DNA of 64,000 bases from Nymphaea colorata (lineage: Eukaryota > Streptophyta > Magnoliopsida > Nymphaeales > Nymphaeaceae), in contig NC_045143.1 of NCBI RefSeq assembly GCF_008831285.2, positions 14,719,151-14,783,150 on the forward strand. The letters run 5' to 3'. Position 1 is the first letter of the stretch, and every line of letters starts with the position of its first letter. The position numbers and the translations under genes are program-made. The notes under the pieces are model-generated. The model had not been told where the DNA came from. It did not search any database and worked only from the letters and a program-made list of their open reading frames with translations. Below, piece by piece: positions 51,901-60,520 of this stretch.

Positions 51901-54549
51901 CTTTCTCTTGCCATAGAATCTTTCCATTCAATCAATTGATGTAAATTAAGAAATTGCTTCAGATTTAATACTCTATTTACCATGTCATATTTTAGTGGTC
52001 TAATGTTTATATACCACATGAACCTTTGCAAGAAGAGTAGAAATCAACCATTAATACTTGTAGAATAACTCTTCTAGTTATGATTCCCTTTCTCTTCCTC
52101 CCTCTGTGACAAGAATGAGAAACGAACAAGAAACTTAATTCTCCTGTGAATCCCCTATGAGGTATTCACAAAATCATCTAATATATTATTTTACCTTCTC
52201 TTCTTTTTCTTATGACTTGTTTCTTGTTGCTACTACTTGCTAATGTTGTTACGAAATTCAAACAACCCTCTAGCAAAAGCCCTTATGGCGATGCAATTTA
52301 TATTTAAGAATTTAATTAAAGTCCATACTGAATTGCTTAATGTCGATACAAGCTTCATCAACAAAAGATATATTATTCAGAACGATTTAGGTTTCCTCCT
52401 GTGTTCTAAATGTTTTGATGCACACATGCTAAAGAGAGAGAGAGTTAAACTGGACAAGTTCGATTGTCATGAAGAAGCATGTGTTTAACACGCTATTGAA
52501 CTTTCTAGGTGGTACAAGGACTGCAAATTCGGTGAATATGGTGTAAGCAAAAGAATATTATTGCAGAGCTATTTCTTGGCAGCTTCAGTCATCTTTGAGC
52601 CTGAACGAGCACCACAACGACTTGCATGGGCAAAGACTATGGTACTGATGGAAGCAGTGTACAGGTATCTCTACAAAGATGGAGGTAGTGGGAACCGAAT
52701 ATCTGACTTCTTGGATGAATTGCAAAGGTAGAGCATCAAGCACAAGCAGTGACCTTTACTTCATAATGGCCGCATGAAAATATACGAGAATCTCAGTGTG
52801 CTCAACATAAATTGCACAATAGTTACGTGTTAATCAAATTGCAAAGTCTTACCTCAGTTTTAGAGTTCTAGAATATCACAAGCATGCAAAAGTCTCACAT
52901 CTCCAGTGGCAATGCAAATATTATGCTATATGCATCCTAACCTTTCAATTCTTTCAGAAAATGGCCTAATTTTTATTTGATTGAACTCACATAGAAGAAT
53001 CTTGTCAATCAGCTAATTGTTTGCAATAGTAGGAATATCTTACTTGCCCCTCTCTTTCTTTCTCTTTCTATATATAGACACGCGCACACACACACACACA
53101 TATAGTAGAATTCTGTCGTTGCAGTATGATGTTGCTAGATAGGTAAAAAGTTAAAAAATCTAAGGCTAAAAGTATCATGAATCATTGCTAAAAATGTCAT
53201 GAGATATTGTTGACTTAGAAACTGTCATTAATGCTCTTGTGACGGCTGTTTTTTTGAATGACAGACTTTTAATTTTTAGCCATCCATTATATGACAGCAT
53301 AAAACTCACCCACACACACACATATATGTGGCATCCTTTAGTTTTCTGGCACTAGCGTCTTTTGAAAATCTATGACACAGCACTTTTAAAAAGGAGAATC
53401 TACCAGCTCATCATTTTCTCCATCTGGGTGCTAACAAAAATCGTTGGAGATTTTCCACCAAAATAAGTGCCTAGGTTGGGAAGGTTTTTAGTACAAAATG
53501 GAGCATAGGGAACAAGTTGGCATGCAATAATGGTGTTTTATATAGCCCTATATGCAGGTAGATGTCCGACAACTTTATTGCAAAGTAGGCCTTGGAAGCT
53601 CAAAAGGAAAGGGAATAAAGAAACTTGACTGCTTGATGGGCAAAAGTTAAAAGGATTAATTCTATATATGGTGGCCAGAACTTTGCCTGTGATAGCTTTC
53701 TTAAGTAGTGAGCTGTGACTATGAAATTAAAGCGCTGTTCTTCCTGAAAATAGATGAGCCTCTGTAATGGCTACCTGTACGCCTATGTACCTGTGATTGT
53801 CGAAAAAGAGACTGACAATGGGTGTGAAACCTACTTGCTGCCAGATCTTTTAATTTACTACTAGAGCCTAGAGGGTACCAGTAAGAGTCATCTAATATTA
53901 AGACAAACAAATGAAAAAAATGGAAAGGCAACCAGAGATTGGATAAAATAACAAGAAAGATAAATAAGTTTTAGCGTCTGATACAGCTTGTGCCTAGGCC
54001 TGTTATTCGTTGTTCGTTTGATCATGATCGAAAAATGCAGCGCCCTTATTCTAAAGGCGTTGAAATTGTTATGAATTTCCTAACTGTGTTCCTCTGGTTA
54101 AAAGGCAGGCTGGTGGCCCCTTCGTCTATTAAAAATCATGTTTAGTCATCAAAGGAACAATTCCTTTTCTAGCACCAGTACTACCCCTTCAACAGCTGTT
54201 CTTCTGAGGCTAATAGAAATTTTTTCAACTGTTCTTGTGTTCTTTCTTATGCTGAACTTTTGTGAATTCATATTTTTTGGTTCATCAGCTCTGTTGGATA
54301 TGTATCGACTTTGCCGTTGCTATTCTTTACACTTGACTTACCCAAATAATGGATCGGGAGCCAGATATCTGTCACTTTTAGTGGAAGCCATAATCTCTCA
54401 CTTGAAAAATATATTGGCCCATGGCAGGAGAGATGGAAGGTGGAGCAGGAGAGGCTTGGCTGGTATTTTGCTTGAGACACTTAAGATCCTCTCTCTGGAA
54501 GCCTTGGTTGCTTATGGCCGAGACATCAGCCAACCCTTACACCGCGCAG

Positions 54550-54587
<38 letters not shown>

Positions 54588-55290
54588 ATTATACAAATTT
54601 AAAGTCGATCACTTTTCAAGTTTATGTGTTTTGTTTTATTCATTAAAAAACAACTATCATAGTAACCAAATCTTAATAGTAGAAAAATCAATGTTTTCAT
54701 AAAAACAACTTGAACTAAGGGGCAAGATTTATTCTAATTATTATTCAGAAACATGTGAACTCGTTTATATCTTGTTTAATACACACACACACGCACACGC
54801 ACACACACACTCATATTTGTCTTGTTACAAATTTTATTCATTTTTGCATGGAAATAAAAGATTGGCAAGGAATCCATCTTTTAACTGGTTGGAAAGATGA
54901 AGAATTAATTAGTTAACAAGAATGAACAGGGTATTCGACATTTTGACATATAGTTGCCTTTACACAATAATGTGCACCAGCCATGCACGCCACTTTCCCA
55001 TTTAGTATAATTGCTTGCACGATTAAGAAACTACTGGTTTTCCTGAGGATGATGAATCCTAGGAGCATGCATGCCTCCAACCTATGCGGACGGACTAGCC
55101 CTTGAAAATTAAATCAACATGTTGATTACCACCTGGATAGACCAAGGTTTTACATATATGGAAAGGTTCCTGAAAGCTCGATCCATATGATGTTGAAAAC
55201 ATATTAAAACATAGATTTAGAAAAAAAAAGTTTAACATGGAAAAAATATTTTCTTTACCCATGGAAGGCCAAGATTGTTTAAGGCATTTC

Positions 55291-55321
<31 letters not shown>

Positions 55322-58300
55322 TACAATGATAAGGGTTGTTGCTGATATGGAGGAGCAGTAACAAGAGGACATATTTTAGAATTTAATTCAAAATTGTTTG
55401 AGTAACGCCTCCGGCTGTTGCCTTACATTGTCGCTATTTTGACGACATAAATGCACCATTAGTATCGCGTGCCCTGATTTCTTATGATTTCTGCAAGATA
55501 ATAACAATGGCCTTAGCTAAATCAACTTGAACTATAACTGGCTTTACGCTGGTTGTTTACATCTTTCCTCAAACTGGATGGTGGAATTGAATATCCCATT
55601 GTGAAAGTGGATCGAGTCATCGCCTTCTTGACCTCTTCGGTCATTTGCAGGCCATCATAGCAGCCTTGATCTTCTGTCCTGCATGGATATTATGTTGAAA
55701 ACATAAAACAGAGTCGATTCGAATAACAGATCCTTGATTTTTTCCTTGCGCTCCTAATAACGGCTATCTTCTTTATCACGAATTAGAACCCTGTGATTCT
55801 TTGCCTTGCTGTAAAATGAAGATTATCTTGCTGCATAACCAATGTAAATATACTTTTTTTTTTTCGAGTCGTGCATTTGTAATTCTTGATCCCTTCGGAT
55901 CCTTTTCTTCATTTTTTTCCTTTGGTTTTGCCCCTAAATGCTGTTTGTATGGGCAGTGGCTGGATTGGATGAACTCATGGCGAGGGGTGGAAGAAGGAGG
56001 CGGTAATGGCAGCATTGCAGAGAGCAATGAGGGGGAGCTGTTGGCAACAACCGTCAACCTGTGTTCGGGCCGCTACCCTCAGCATCACCCGGACCATAAA
56101 CGTCTCACCCACCTCACCAATAGCGTTTGCCGCCAGCTTCGTCGTATCTCCAACCTCAAGGTCTCTCTCTCTCTCTCCCTTTTGAAAACTCTTTTTCTCT
56201 GCTGTTTCTAGCCCAACACAATCGGAAAATTTTAAGAAAATTTAAAATATAGAATAAACATGAAGCTCGGAGACAGGACTACACACTAGCCGAGCTCGAG
56301 GGCTCGGCTCATTTTTTGCTACGCTTGAGTTCAGCTTGAGCTTTACAATGTTAGCTTGAGCTTGACTCGATAACCATCCAGAACGCAAGCTCGACTCGTT
56401 TAAGCTCCGGACCTGGTTCTGCTGTGCAGAAGGAGGTAGGTCCTCCTTCTCAACTGGAAAGTGGTGCGCTTCCTGTTAGTTGTTGCTGCTGTGGAGAAAA
56501 ATCTAACGGAACAAAAAAATGAAAATCTAAAACCCTAAATCGAGGTTTTTAGATCGAGGGTGTTAAAATCCTCGACACCAGGGTTTCAGCTTGCTAAAAA
56601 TTGAAACCTTAGTAGAAGATTTCAGCAGCATGTTAAAAAACTGAAAACAAGGGTTTCTGAAACCCTCGATCAAATGTTCAGTTTTCCACCCTCAGTCAAG
56701 GGCTTCAGAAACCCTCGGATTAATGGTTCAGTTTCCCAACTCCCAACCCTGGATTTCTCGATGGTTTAGTTTGAAAATCCCTAATCGAGGGCTTCTGAAA
56801 CCCTTGATCGAGGGTCCAGTTGAAACCCCTTAGTCGAGGGTTTTTAAAAGCCCTACTGACAGTTCAGACTGAGGATTTTTAAACCCTCAGATTAGAGGAG
56901 GAGAGAGAGAGGTTGGTGTATCTTGACGCTGCCTGCCATTACAGCTTTGACGGTTGGCGCTGCTCGTTGCCCATGTTCTAGCCTCTGCTAGTGGGCGGGT
57001 GCGGTGGTGCTGTCAAAGGTGGTTGGCTGCAGATGATGAAACACTTGGACCTCGTAATCGAATGGAAGAGAGACGATGTAGGGAGAAATGAAAAAGGAAT
57101 AGGGAAACTAAGTTTAAATGCCAACCATGTAAAGAAAAGTAATTTCCGTTAGATCGCCCATTTTGTATAGAAACTTGACACTGTTTGGCGGATATTACTA
57201 CAAGTTAGATTCACCTTAGAAACTTGATGTTGTCTAGTGATACACCTCTTAAAAGGTGCACATTTCTTCCTTCAGTGATAGAGTTAGGCGGACCGCAATG
57301 AGTTCAATGGTAGGTTCACCTTACAGGAAGGTGAATCAATGAAAGCCTCCATTCTTGGAGGTTTGTCCTTCCAAACTCATTAAGGGCCTTTACACAAAGG
57401 AATACCACGTGAGTGACTGTACCTCAAAGATTGGAACATATTCAAAAAACACTGAAACGAGTGTTTCAGGAAGCAGTTTTATGACACAGTCACCAGATAT
57501 TCCTTGTCCAAACAGCCCCATTAGGTGCCGCTTGCCTAGCATAAGCGGTATAAAACTTACAGATGTGTCAACCAAAAAAAGAAAAAAACCAAAAATTTGG
57601 TCAAACTTGTCCATCATGTTCACATTGTCCATCTTCTCTAAGCTTACATTGGAATAGTTACAAAGGATCCCTCCTACAAATAAAACTAGTTAGAAATATG
57701 GTGGACGGTTCTTTCGTAAACCACAGAATCCAGCACATGATCTTACCTATTAATTTTGTATGCATGTGCGGTTGAGATAGAAAGAAGGCAAAGAAGAAGA
57801 TAGGACATTTAGTCATTTGACAGGTATTTTTCTCCTTTTCTCTCTAAAATCAATGATCAAAATCATTCCTAAGAGACACACACACATGTATATATGGCGT
57901 TCAATTTTTCTTGACCTAAGGCTTCTTGCTCGCTTATATATGACCATGAACAATGTCTTCAAATTTCACGACTCATTTAATAGGCAAATCAAGCTCAGAT
58001 GTAGTTCAAGTCAATTGACTCATTTTGTGCTCCTAGTTAGTTATATTTTCAACATTCGGGAAGCATATATCATAAGCTTGAATTTCATACTAGGATGTAA
58101 AAAGAAAAATATAAGCTGCATGTCGGCCCACGCCCCCTTCAATGAACATACGATCATACTGACATTGTGGATTGAATTAGAAAGAAATTTTGATGGCCTA
58201 ATGAGAAAGCGGTCGTAGGTTGAAAAAGTAGATGGACAAATCCTCTAATTCCATAACTGAAATAAAAGTTCAGTAAAAACCGTCAGTATAATTTTTATAA

Positions 58301-59187
58301 CTGTGTTCTGGTTACTGGCCTTTTCTTTTCTGTTCCTTTGGGGCCAACACTTGTGCTACGACAAAGGAAACTTGACATGCGTCACCATTGCTTTTGAAAG
58401 TGTCCGAAAGCGGAAGTTATCTGAATAGACTACTGTAGCCATGCCTTTTATAGGTAAGGCAAAAAAATAAAAAAGTGAAGAGCCGCAAACCACGTTGATT
58501 CTCTTCAAAGTGGAGGGACATACGTGGACAGAGCCATTTCCACAAAAATGGAGTTCCACCAGTTGGACTGCAGTTACTGTCTCCCATAAGTGGTAGGAGG
58601 CTCGCTTTTTCGACCAAACTGATGGCTAAATTGGACTGCGCACTTTCTTTTTCCTTGCTTTATTGGACAAGAGTCTCGCTAGGTTCTTTTGGTCTCTCTC
58701 TCTCTCTCTCTGCATTATGAATTAACTCAGATTCACGCCCAACCACTAAACGATATCCAACTTGATCGCCAGATTAAATCAGGTGGGTTTCATTCAAGCA
58801 AATAAAGTGACTGTCGGATCAGTTATTAAAAATGCTGTCGGAATGATCAAACTAACAAAATCATTTGGTGTCTATTACAGTCATGATCCTTGTGGTAATC
58901 ATGTTCTTCACTATCATATTCTGCCTACTCTATAAAAGCTACTGATTTTTCTTTTGCAGGTGCCAAAAAGCGATGAAGCAAGAGAAAACCAGCCAGTGAT
59001 CAGCACTCAAATAGAGTCTGAGATGATGGAACTCGTCCAATCTGTTCTCAAGAACTCTAAAGGATTGGACAATCGCACCAGTCAGACTTTCTTGGATGTA
59101 TCAAAGACCTTTTATTATGTTGCTTTCTGCCCCCCAGAGACCATGAAACAACACATGATGAAGGTGCTCTTTGAAAGAGTCGCATGA
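29895..59187 (+). CDS. CPS: ent-Copalyl diphosphate synthase (class II diterpene cyclase), 15 exons
   Basis: Converts geranylgeranyl diphosphate to ent-copalyl diphosphate by protonation-started cyclisation in plastids, the first committed step of gibberellin synthesis. The 15 exons join to 2472 bp (823 residues; Arabidopsis CPS has 802), with matching phases at all 14 introns and no stop. The N-terminus is rich in Ala and Ser ([10 protein letters not shown]), like a plastid transit peptide. Landmarks: SAYDTAW 133-139, QLPDGSWGD 168-176, LLHSLEGM with His285, [11 protein letters not shown] with Asn344 and His353, and the catalytic acid motif DVDD 399-402. Spacing from DVDD to His285 and Asn344 equals that from DIDD to His263 and Asn322 in Arabidopsis CPS, residues tied to ent-specific product formation. 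The class I DDxxD motif is absent, so it is monofunctional. His353 matches the His found in gibberellin-type enzymes. Exons 1-3 are the least certain. Confidence 0.93.
30841..30936 (+). CDS. CPS: CPS exon 2 (N-terminal region)
   Basis: Acceptor TTGAATCAG and donor GTACAG; phase 1 at both ends. It encodes a Gly- and basic-rich stretch ([15 protein letters not shown]...) with little conservation, as expected between transit peptide and mature protein. Chosen by phase agreement rather than homology. Confidence 0.55.
31454..31520. repeat. (TA)n and (GA)n microsatellite in CPS intron 2
   Basis: An alternating TA run (about 31454-31490) is followed by GATATAG and a GA-rich run. Low-complexity sequence. 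Confidence 0.9.
33172..33385 (+). repeat. Tandem duplication, two 107-bp copies, CPS intron 2
   Basis: 33172-33278 and 33279-33385 are the same length and nearly identical, from GAGGTCTGTGGT to GACATCTCTT, with only a handful of substitutions. Confidence 0.92.
33859..33971 (+). CDS. CPS: CPS exon 3 (N-terminal region)
   Basis: Acceptor CATGACAG and donor GTTCGA. It enters in phase 1 and leaves in phase 0, exactly as needed between exons 2 and 4. It contains [10 protein letters not shown], which aligns with the EWQQLQ segment just before the conserved domain in other CPS proteins. An acceptor 20 bp upstream (CCTGACAG) would put this segment out of phase with exon 2. Confidence 0.62.
34462..34677 (+). 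repeat. Diverged tandem duplication, unit about 114 bp, CPS intron 3
   Basis: Copies start at ACATCAGTCGGGTT (34462) and ACATCAGCCGCGTT (34576). Each contains GGATCTTA..ATCC words that can pair with each other. Divergence is substantial, so the event is old. Confidence 0.7.
37295..37598 (+). CDS. CPS: CPS exon 4 (SAYDTAW and QxxDGSWG region)
   Basis: Acceptor TTTTGTAG, donor GTGCAT. It encodes [28 protein letters not shown] and [19 protein letters not shown], hallmark segments of plant diterpene cyclases. Base composition is markedly GC-richer than the other exons. Confidence 0.95.
40133..40577. mobile_element. Probable MITE in CPS intron 4, with duplicated right end
   Basis: The left end GGGGCGTTTGGGTGACA pairs with the inverted right end (GGGGCTGTTTGGATGAA), and subterminal CTGGTTTT/AAACCAGG words also pair. 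The right end occurs twice in tandem: 40441-40531 and 40532-40622 are 91-bp near-copies, each containing CCAAACAGCCCCGTAGCATT. No clear target duplication was found. Confidence 0.65.
40980..41163 (+). CDS. CPS: CPS exon 5
   Basis: Acceptor ATTATGCAG, donor GTACGC, phase 1 in and phase 2 out. It encodes the strongly conserved [17 protein letters not shown] segment of the gamma-domain helices. Confidence 0.94.
42474..43200. repeat. GC-rich-ended repeat relic in CPS intron 5
   Basis: It has GC-rich words (GCCGGGCCTAGC; ACCGGGCCTTGG) around an AT-rich centre containing TTTTTTAATATTATTTTA, like the element near 20090-20380. Inside, a perfect 25-bp tandem duplication lies at 42685-42709 and 42710-42734. 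Confidence 0.45.
43494..43708 (+). CDS. CPS: CPS exon 6 (LHSLEGM, His285)
   Basis: Acceptor TGGAGCAG, donor GTAAGC. It encodes [24 protein letters not shown], and [15 protein letters not shown], including the His of the proposed His-Asn catalytic base group. Confidence 0.95.
43941..43980. repeat. (AT)n microsatellite in CPS intron 6
   Basis: Uninterrupted alternating AT for about 40 bp. Confidence 0.95.
44380..44500 (+). CDS. CPS: CPS exon 7 ([11 protein letters not shown], Asn344 and His353)
   Basis: Acceptor TGGTGCAG, donor GTATTA. It encodes [19 protein letters not shown] and [16 protein letters not shown]. It holds the Asn partner of His285 and the Mg2+-sensitivity His. Confidence 0.95.
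44924..44956. repeat. (AT)n microsatellite in CPS intron 7
   Basis: Uninterrupted alternating AT for about 33 bp. A 17-bp direct duplication (CTGATCCACTGACAGC) follows near 44997-45030. Confidence 0.9.
45120..45232 (+). CDS. CPS: CPS exon 8 (catalytic DVDD motif)
   Basis: Acceptor AATATGTAG, donor GTAAGC. The DXDD motif DVDD is encoded at 45169-45180, in the context [20 protein letters not shown]. The middle Asp is the proton donor in this enzyme class. Confidence 0.96.
45969..46166. mobile_element. Second hAT-type MITE copy, in CPS intron 8
   Basis: Left end TAGGGCCGGAGCCAGG and right end CCTTCCCTTCGCCCCGG form an eroded inverted repeat of the GGGGCGGAG type. Length is 198 bp, close to the 191-bp copy at 28198. 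The flanks GGCCAACC (45961-45968) and GGGCAACC (46167-46174) match at 7 of 8 positions, as for an aged 8-bp hAT target duplication. Confidence 0.62.
46673..46727. repeat. (AT)n microsatellite in CPS intron 8
   Basis: Alternating AT for about 55 bp. Open frames across it are artefacts. Confidence 0.95.
48389..48454 (+). repeat. Perfect 33-bp tandem duplication in CPS intron 8
   Basis: CCCTCAATATACCATGCATA plus 13 bp occurs twice with no differences (48389-48421 and 48422-48454), which indicates a recent slip or duplication. Confidence 0.92.
48899..48972. repeat. (GA)n microsatellite ending in a G run, CPS intron 8
   Basis: About 64 bp of GA with one GGGA interruption, then a run of G. It is purine-only on one strand over more than 70 bp, a possible triplex-forming tract. 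Confidence 0.93.
49397..49623 (+). CDS. CPS: CPS exon 9
   Basis: Acceptor TTTTAGCAG, donor GTAAAA, ends in phase 0. It encodes [15 protein letters not shown] and [13 protein letters not shown], conserved in CPS and related cyclases. Confidence 0.95.
50435..50550 (+). CDS. CPS: CPS exon 10
   Basis: Acceptor GTCTTGCAG, donor GTGCTT. It encodes [17 protein letters not shown] and [15 protein letters not shown], a strongly conserved segment. Confidence 0.95.
51739..51837 (+). CDS. CPS: CPS exon 11
   Basis: Acceptor GATTTTGCAG, donor GTCAGC. It encodes [18 protein letters not shown], matching the MPYVNNNxYLELAKxDYN segment. Most CPS have Pro after the first Met; here it is a second Met. Confidence 0.92.
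52509..52727 (+). CDS. CPS: CPS exon 12
   Basis: Acceptor ACTTTCTAG, donor GTAGAG. It encodes [19 protein letters not shown] and [19 protein letters not shown], the alpha-domain helices that carry DDxxD in class I enzymes; no such motif is present here. Confidence 0.93.
53085..53100. repeat. Short (CA)n microsatellite, CPS intron 12
   Basis: CACA run after a CGCG start; a similar ACAC run lies near 53311. Confidence 0.8.
54428..54548 (+). CDS. CPS: CPS exon 13
   Basis: Acceptor CCATGGCAG, donor GTATTT. The single leading base completes the Arg codon left by exon 12, and the exon ends in phase 0. It encodes [20 protein letters not shown] and [13 protein letters not shown], matching the SRLAGVLIGTL...SHGRDV segment of other CPS. 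The loop before it is shorter than in Arabidopsis. Confidence 0.85.
54554..54583. repeat. (CT)n microsatellite next to the exon 13 donor
   Basis: A 30-bp CT run starts five bases after the GT of the exon 13 splice donor. Confidence 0.92.
54781..54810. repeat. (CA)n microsatellite, CPS intron 13
   Basis: CA repeat with two CG interruptions. Confidence 0.92.
55297..55322. repeat. (AT)n microsatellite, CPS intron 13
   Basis: Alternating AT for about 26 bp. Confidence 0.92.
55957..56160 (+). CDS. CPS: CPS exon 14
   Basis: Acceptor TATGGGCAG, donor GTCTCT, 68 codons in phase 0. It encodes WLDWMNSW, an acidic linker, and [19 protein letters not shown], like the VxxIxLCSGR segment of monocot CPS proteins. 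Confidence 0.9.
56280..56410. repeat. CTCGAG/AAGCTTGA-rich repeat, CPS intron 14
   Basis: Short words such as GAGCTCGAGG, AGCTTGAGCTT and GCTCGACTCG, the same type as at 5220-5790. Confidence 0.5.
56530..56900. repeat. Cluster of small palindromic repeats, CPS intron 14
   Basis: Irregular repeats of a hairpin word: GGGTTTCTGAAACCC (56651-56665), GGGCTTCAGAAACCC (56700-56714) and GGGCTTCTGAAACCC (56789-56803), with further GGGTTT/AAACCC and CTCGAT/ATCGAG words between. Spacing is uneven (49 and 89 bp). Confidence 0.65.
57383..57519. mobile_element. Small MITE, 137 bp, in CPS intron 14
   Basis: The left end AGGGCCTTTACACAAAGGAATA pairs with the inverted right end (GGGGCTGTTTGGACAAGGAATA), and the pairing continues to GAGTGACTGT and GGTGACTGTG. 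The flanks are ATTA on both sides (57379-57382 and 57520-57523), fitting a PIF/Harbinger-type TTA duplication. No coding capacity. Confidence 0.65.
58960..59187 (+). CDS. CPS: CPS exon 15 with stop codon
   Basis: Acceptor TCTTTTGCAG; 75 codons then TGA at 59185-59187. It encodes [20 protein letters not shown] and KVLFERVA, the usual CPS C-terminus. Confidence 0.94.
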   Translation: MPKSDEARENQPVISTQIESEMMELVQSVLKNSKGLDNRTSQTFLDVSKTFYYVAFCPPETMKQHMMKVLFERVA

Positions 59188-59500
59188 CCGTTGCGTTATT
59201 TAACTGGTCACTAGTGTACAGTCACTTCCACATTAAGATTAGATGTTTTATCGGACAGTAAGTCTAAAGCCACAGAGGCCAAATGGTACAGAGTGCTAGC
59301 CACCATCCACTATGAAAGCCAATAGTATTATAGAACTATATGGTGGAACCCCACCAACTAAAAGTGAAAGGAAGGTGGGATAACCACAACGAATGCACAT
59401 TAACCATACCTTGTACTTCCATGATGTCTTGATTGGTGATGTAAAGATTACAGCAGATAAATAAAGAAAATTTGGGTAGTTAATTTCCATGAGTTCGATT
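59188..59500 (+). other. CPS: CPS 3' untranslated region (approximate)
   Basis: Follows the CPS stop codon. An AATAAA lies at about 59460-59465, so the transcript may end near 59480-59500. The exact end cannot be read from sequence. Confidence 0.45.
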
Positions 59501-59754
59501 TCAATCATGACCATTGATGCCTAAAACAGCAAAGCGATAATGTATCCAAATGGATGATGCATCACAATAGATAGATTACAACAATACATAATCGGTCAAA
59601 AGAACTTCGTCAGCATATGAAATTTCGTCATCACCTGGTCAAGAAAGGCCTTGCAAACATAACAAATGTAACTGTCATCTTCAGCTAACACCATGTCTTT
59701 ATGCCACATGAAGCTGAGGGGCCTGGTAATGCAGGAATATCTTAAAGAAAAGCA

Positions 59755-59846
59755 CTAGTCATATTCCAGCTCATCTGGAGTCACAGGTCGTTTCAGGGGT
59801 ATCATAGACTTCTTTTCTACATCTCTTGACAGGGCCTTCCGCATAT
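59755..59846 (-). CDS. NAA20: NAA20 last exon with stop codon
   Basis: 92 bp: two bases completing Asp, 29 codons and TAG (59757-59755). Acceptor CCATTTAG. It encodes MRKALSRDVEKKS and TPDELEYD, the standard NAA20 end. Confidence 0.94.
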
Positions 59847-60520
59847 CTAAATGGCAGACAAAGAGGAAAGCTTTGAGAAAGAGGTCCAGGATACAGGTGA
59901 TCCCGAGTTACTATATGTTAGAAACCAACAAAAAAGCAACTTTGTTGTTCGATATACATTACCTAAACCATCCTCCTCTCCAGAGTAGTACTTCAGCACT
60001 CTCCTGTATATGACATAGCCCAACTGATGGAAACAAGAGAAAAACAACAGAGAAAATGGTCAAGTTGTACGTATAGGACCTAGAAACTGGATGTCCAACT
60101 AGGGAACCAGGTCTTGACTCGGAAAGGCTGCTTCAGGAATATAGAAGCAATTCAACCTCAGCCATAACTACACTCCAAGTTAGTCACTTTTGTCAACTTT
60201 ACAACTGTTCAGTCTCACTGCTATTCAAATATCAGTTTGGAAAAGCAAAAACAGAAAACAGAAAAAACCCAAAGGTTGCTGTTTCGTACATTACTGATTC
60301 TCCAATAGCCTGCTATTGGATGAAAAATCCCAATGTTGTAAATTCATCTGATTAGTAAACATGAGAATGTGACAGAAATCTGAAAATTTTAATAGTTATG
60401 GTAGTTCCGGCATGAAAATTAGATGTGTTGAGATAGAAAGAGGCACAAACCTTTTCATACATCTTTATTGCAGGAGTGTTGGAGGCTCTCACAAAGAGGT
60501 CTACAAAATAAGCTTTATCT
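59755..60520 (-). CDS. NAA20: NAA20, catalytic subunit of the NatB N-terminal acetyltransferase, 3' part (three exons)
   Basis: NatB acetylates the N-termini of nascent proteins beginning Met-Asp, Met-Glu, Met-Asn or Met-Gln at the ribosome. On the minus strand, three exons (60520-60451, 60023-59963, 59846-59755) join in frame and give the C-terminal 73-74 residues. They read DKAYFVDLFVRASNTPAIKM, then YEKLGYVIYRRVLKYYSGEE, then MRKALSRDVEKKSMIPLKRP, ending DELEYD and TAG. These are highly conserved in plant and animal NAA20, which has about 174 residues. The acetyl-CoA-binding loop and N-terminus are not in the window, so the first exons must lie beyond 64000, or in a form not recognised. 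All visible splice sites are GT-AG. The gene is convergent with CPS, with 567 bp between stop codons. Confidence 0.93.
59963..60023 (-). CDS. NAA20: NAA20 exon (LGYVIYRRVLKYYSGEEDGL)
   Basis: 61 bp: 20 codons plus one base, which combines with the next exon to give Asp. Acceptor CCATCAG, donor GTAATG. It carries the conserved YYSGEEDG signature of NAA20. Confidence 0.94.
60451..60520 (-). CDS. NAA20: NAA20 exon (DKAYFVDLFVRASNTPAIKMYEK)
   Basis: 70 bp: one base completing the previous codon, then 23 codons, ending in phase 0. Acceptor TTTTGCAG and donor GTTTGT on the minus strand. Confidence 0.93.

Noticed and set aside
29895-59187. Diterpenoid biosynthetic gene cluster around CPS
   Set aside because: No kaurene-synthase-like, P450 or prenyltransferase gene was found; the neighbours are housekeeping genes.
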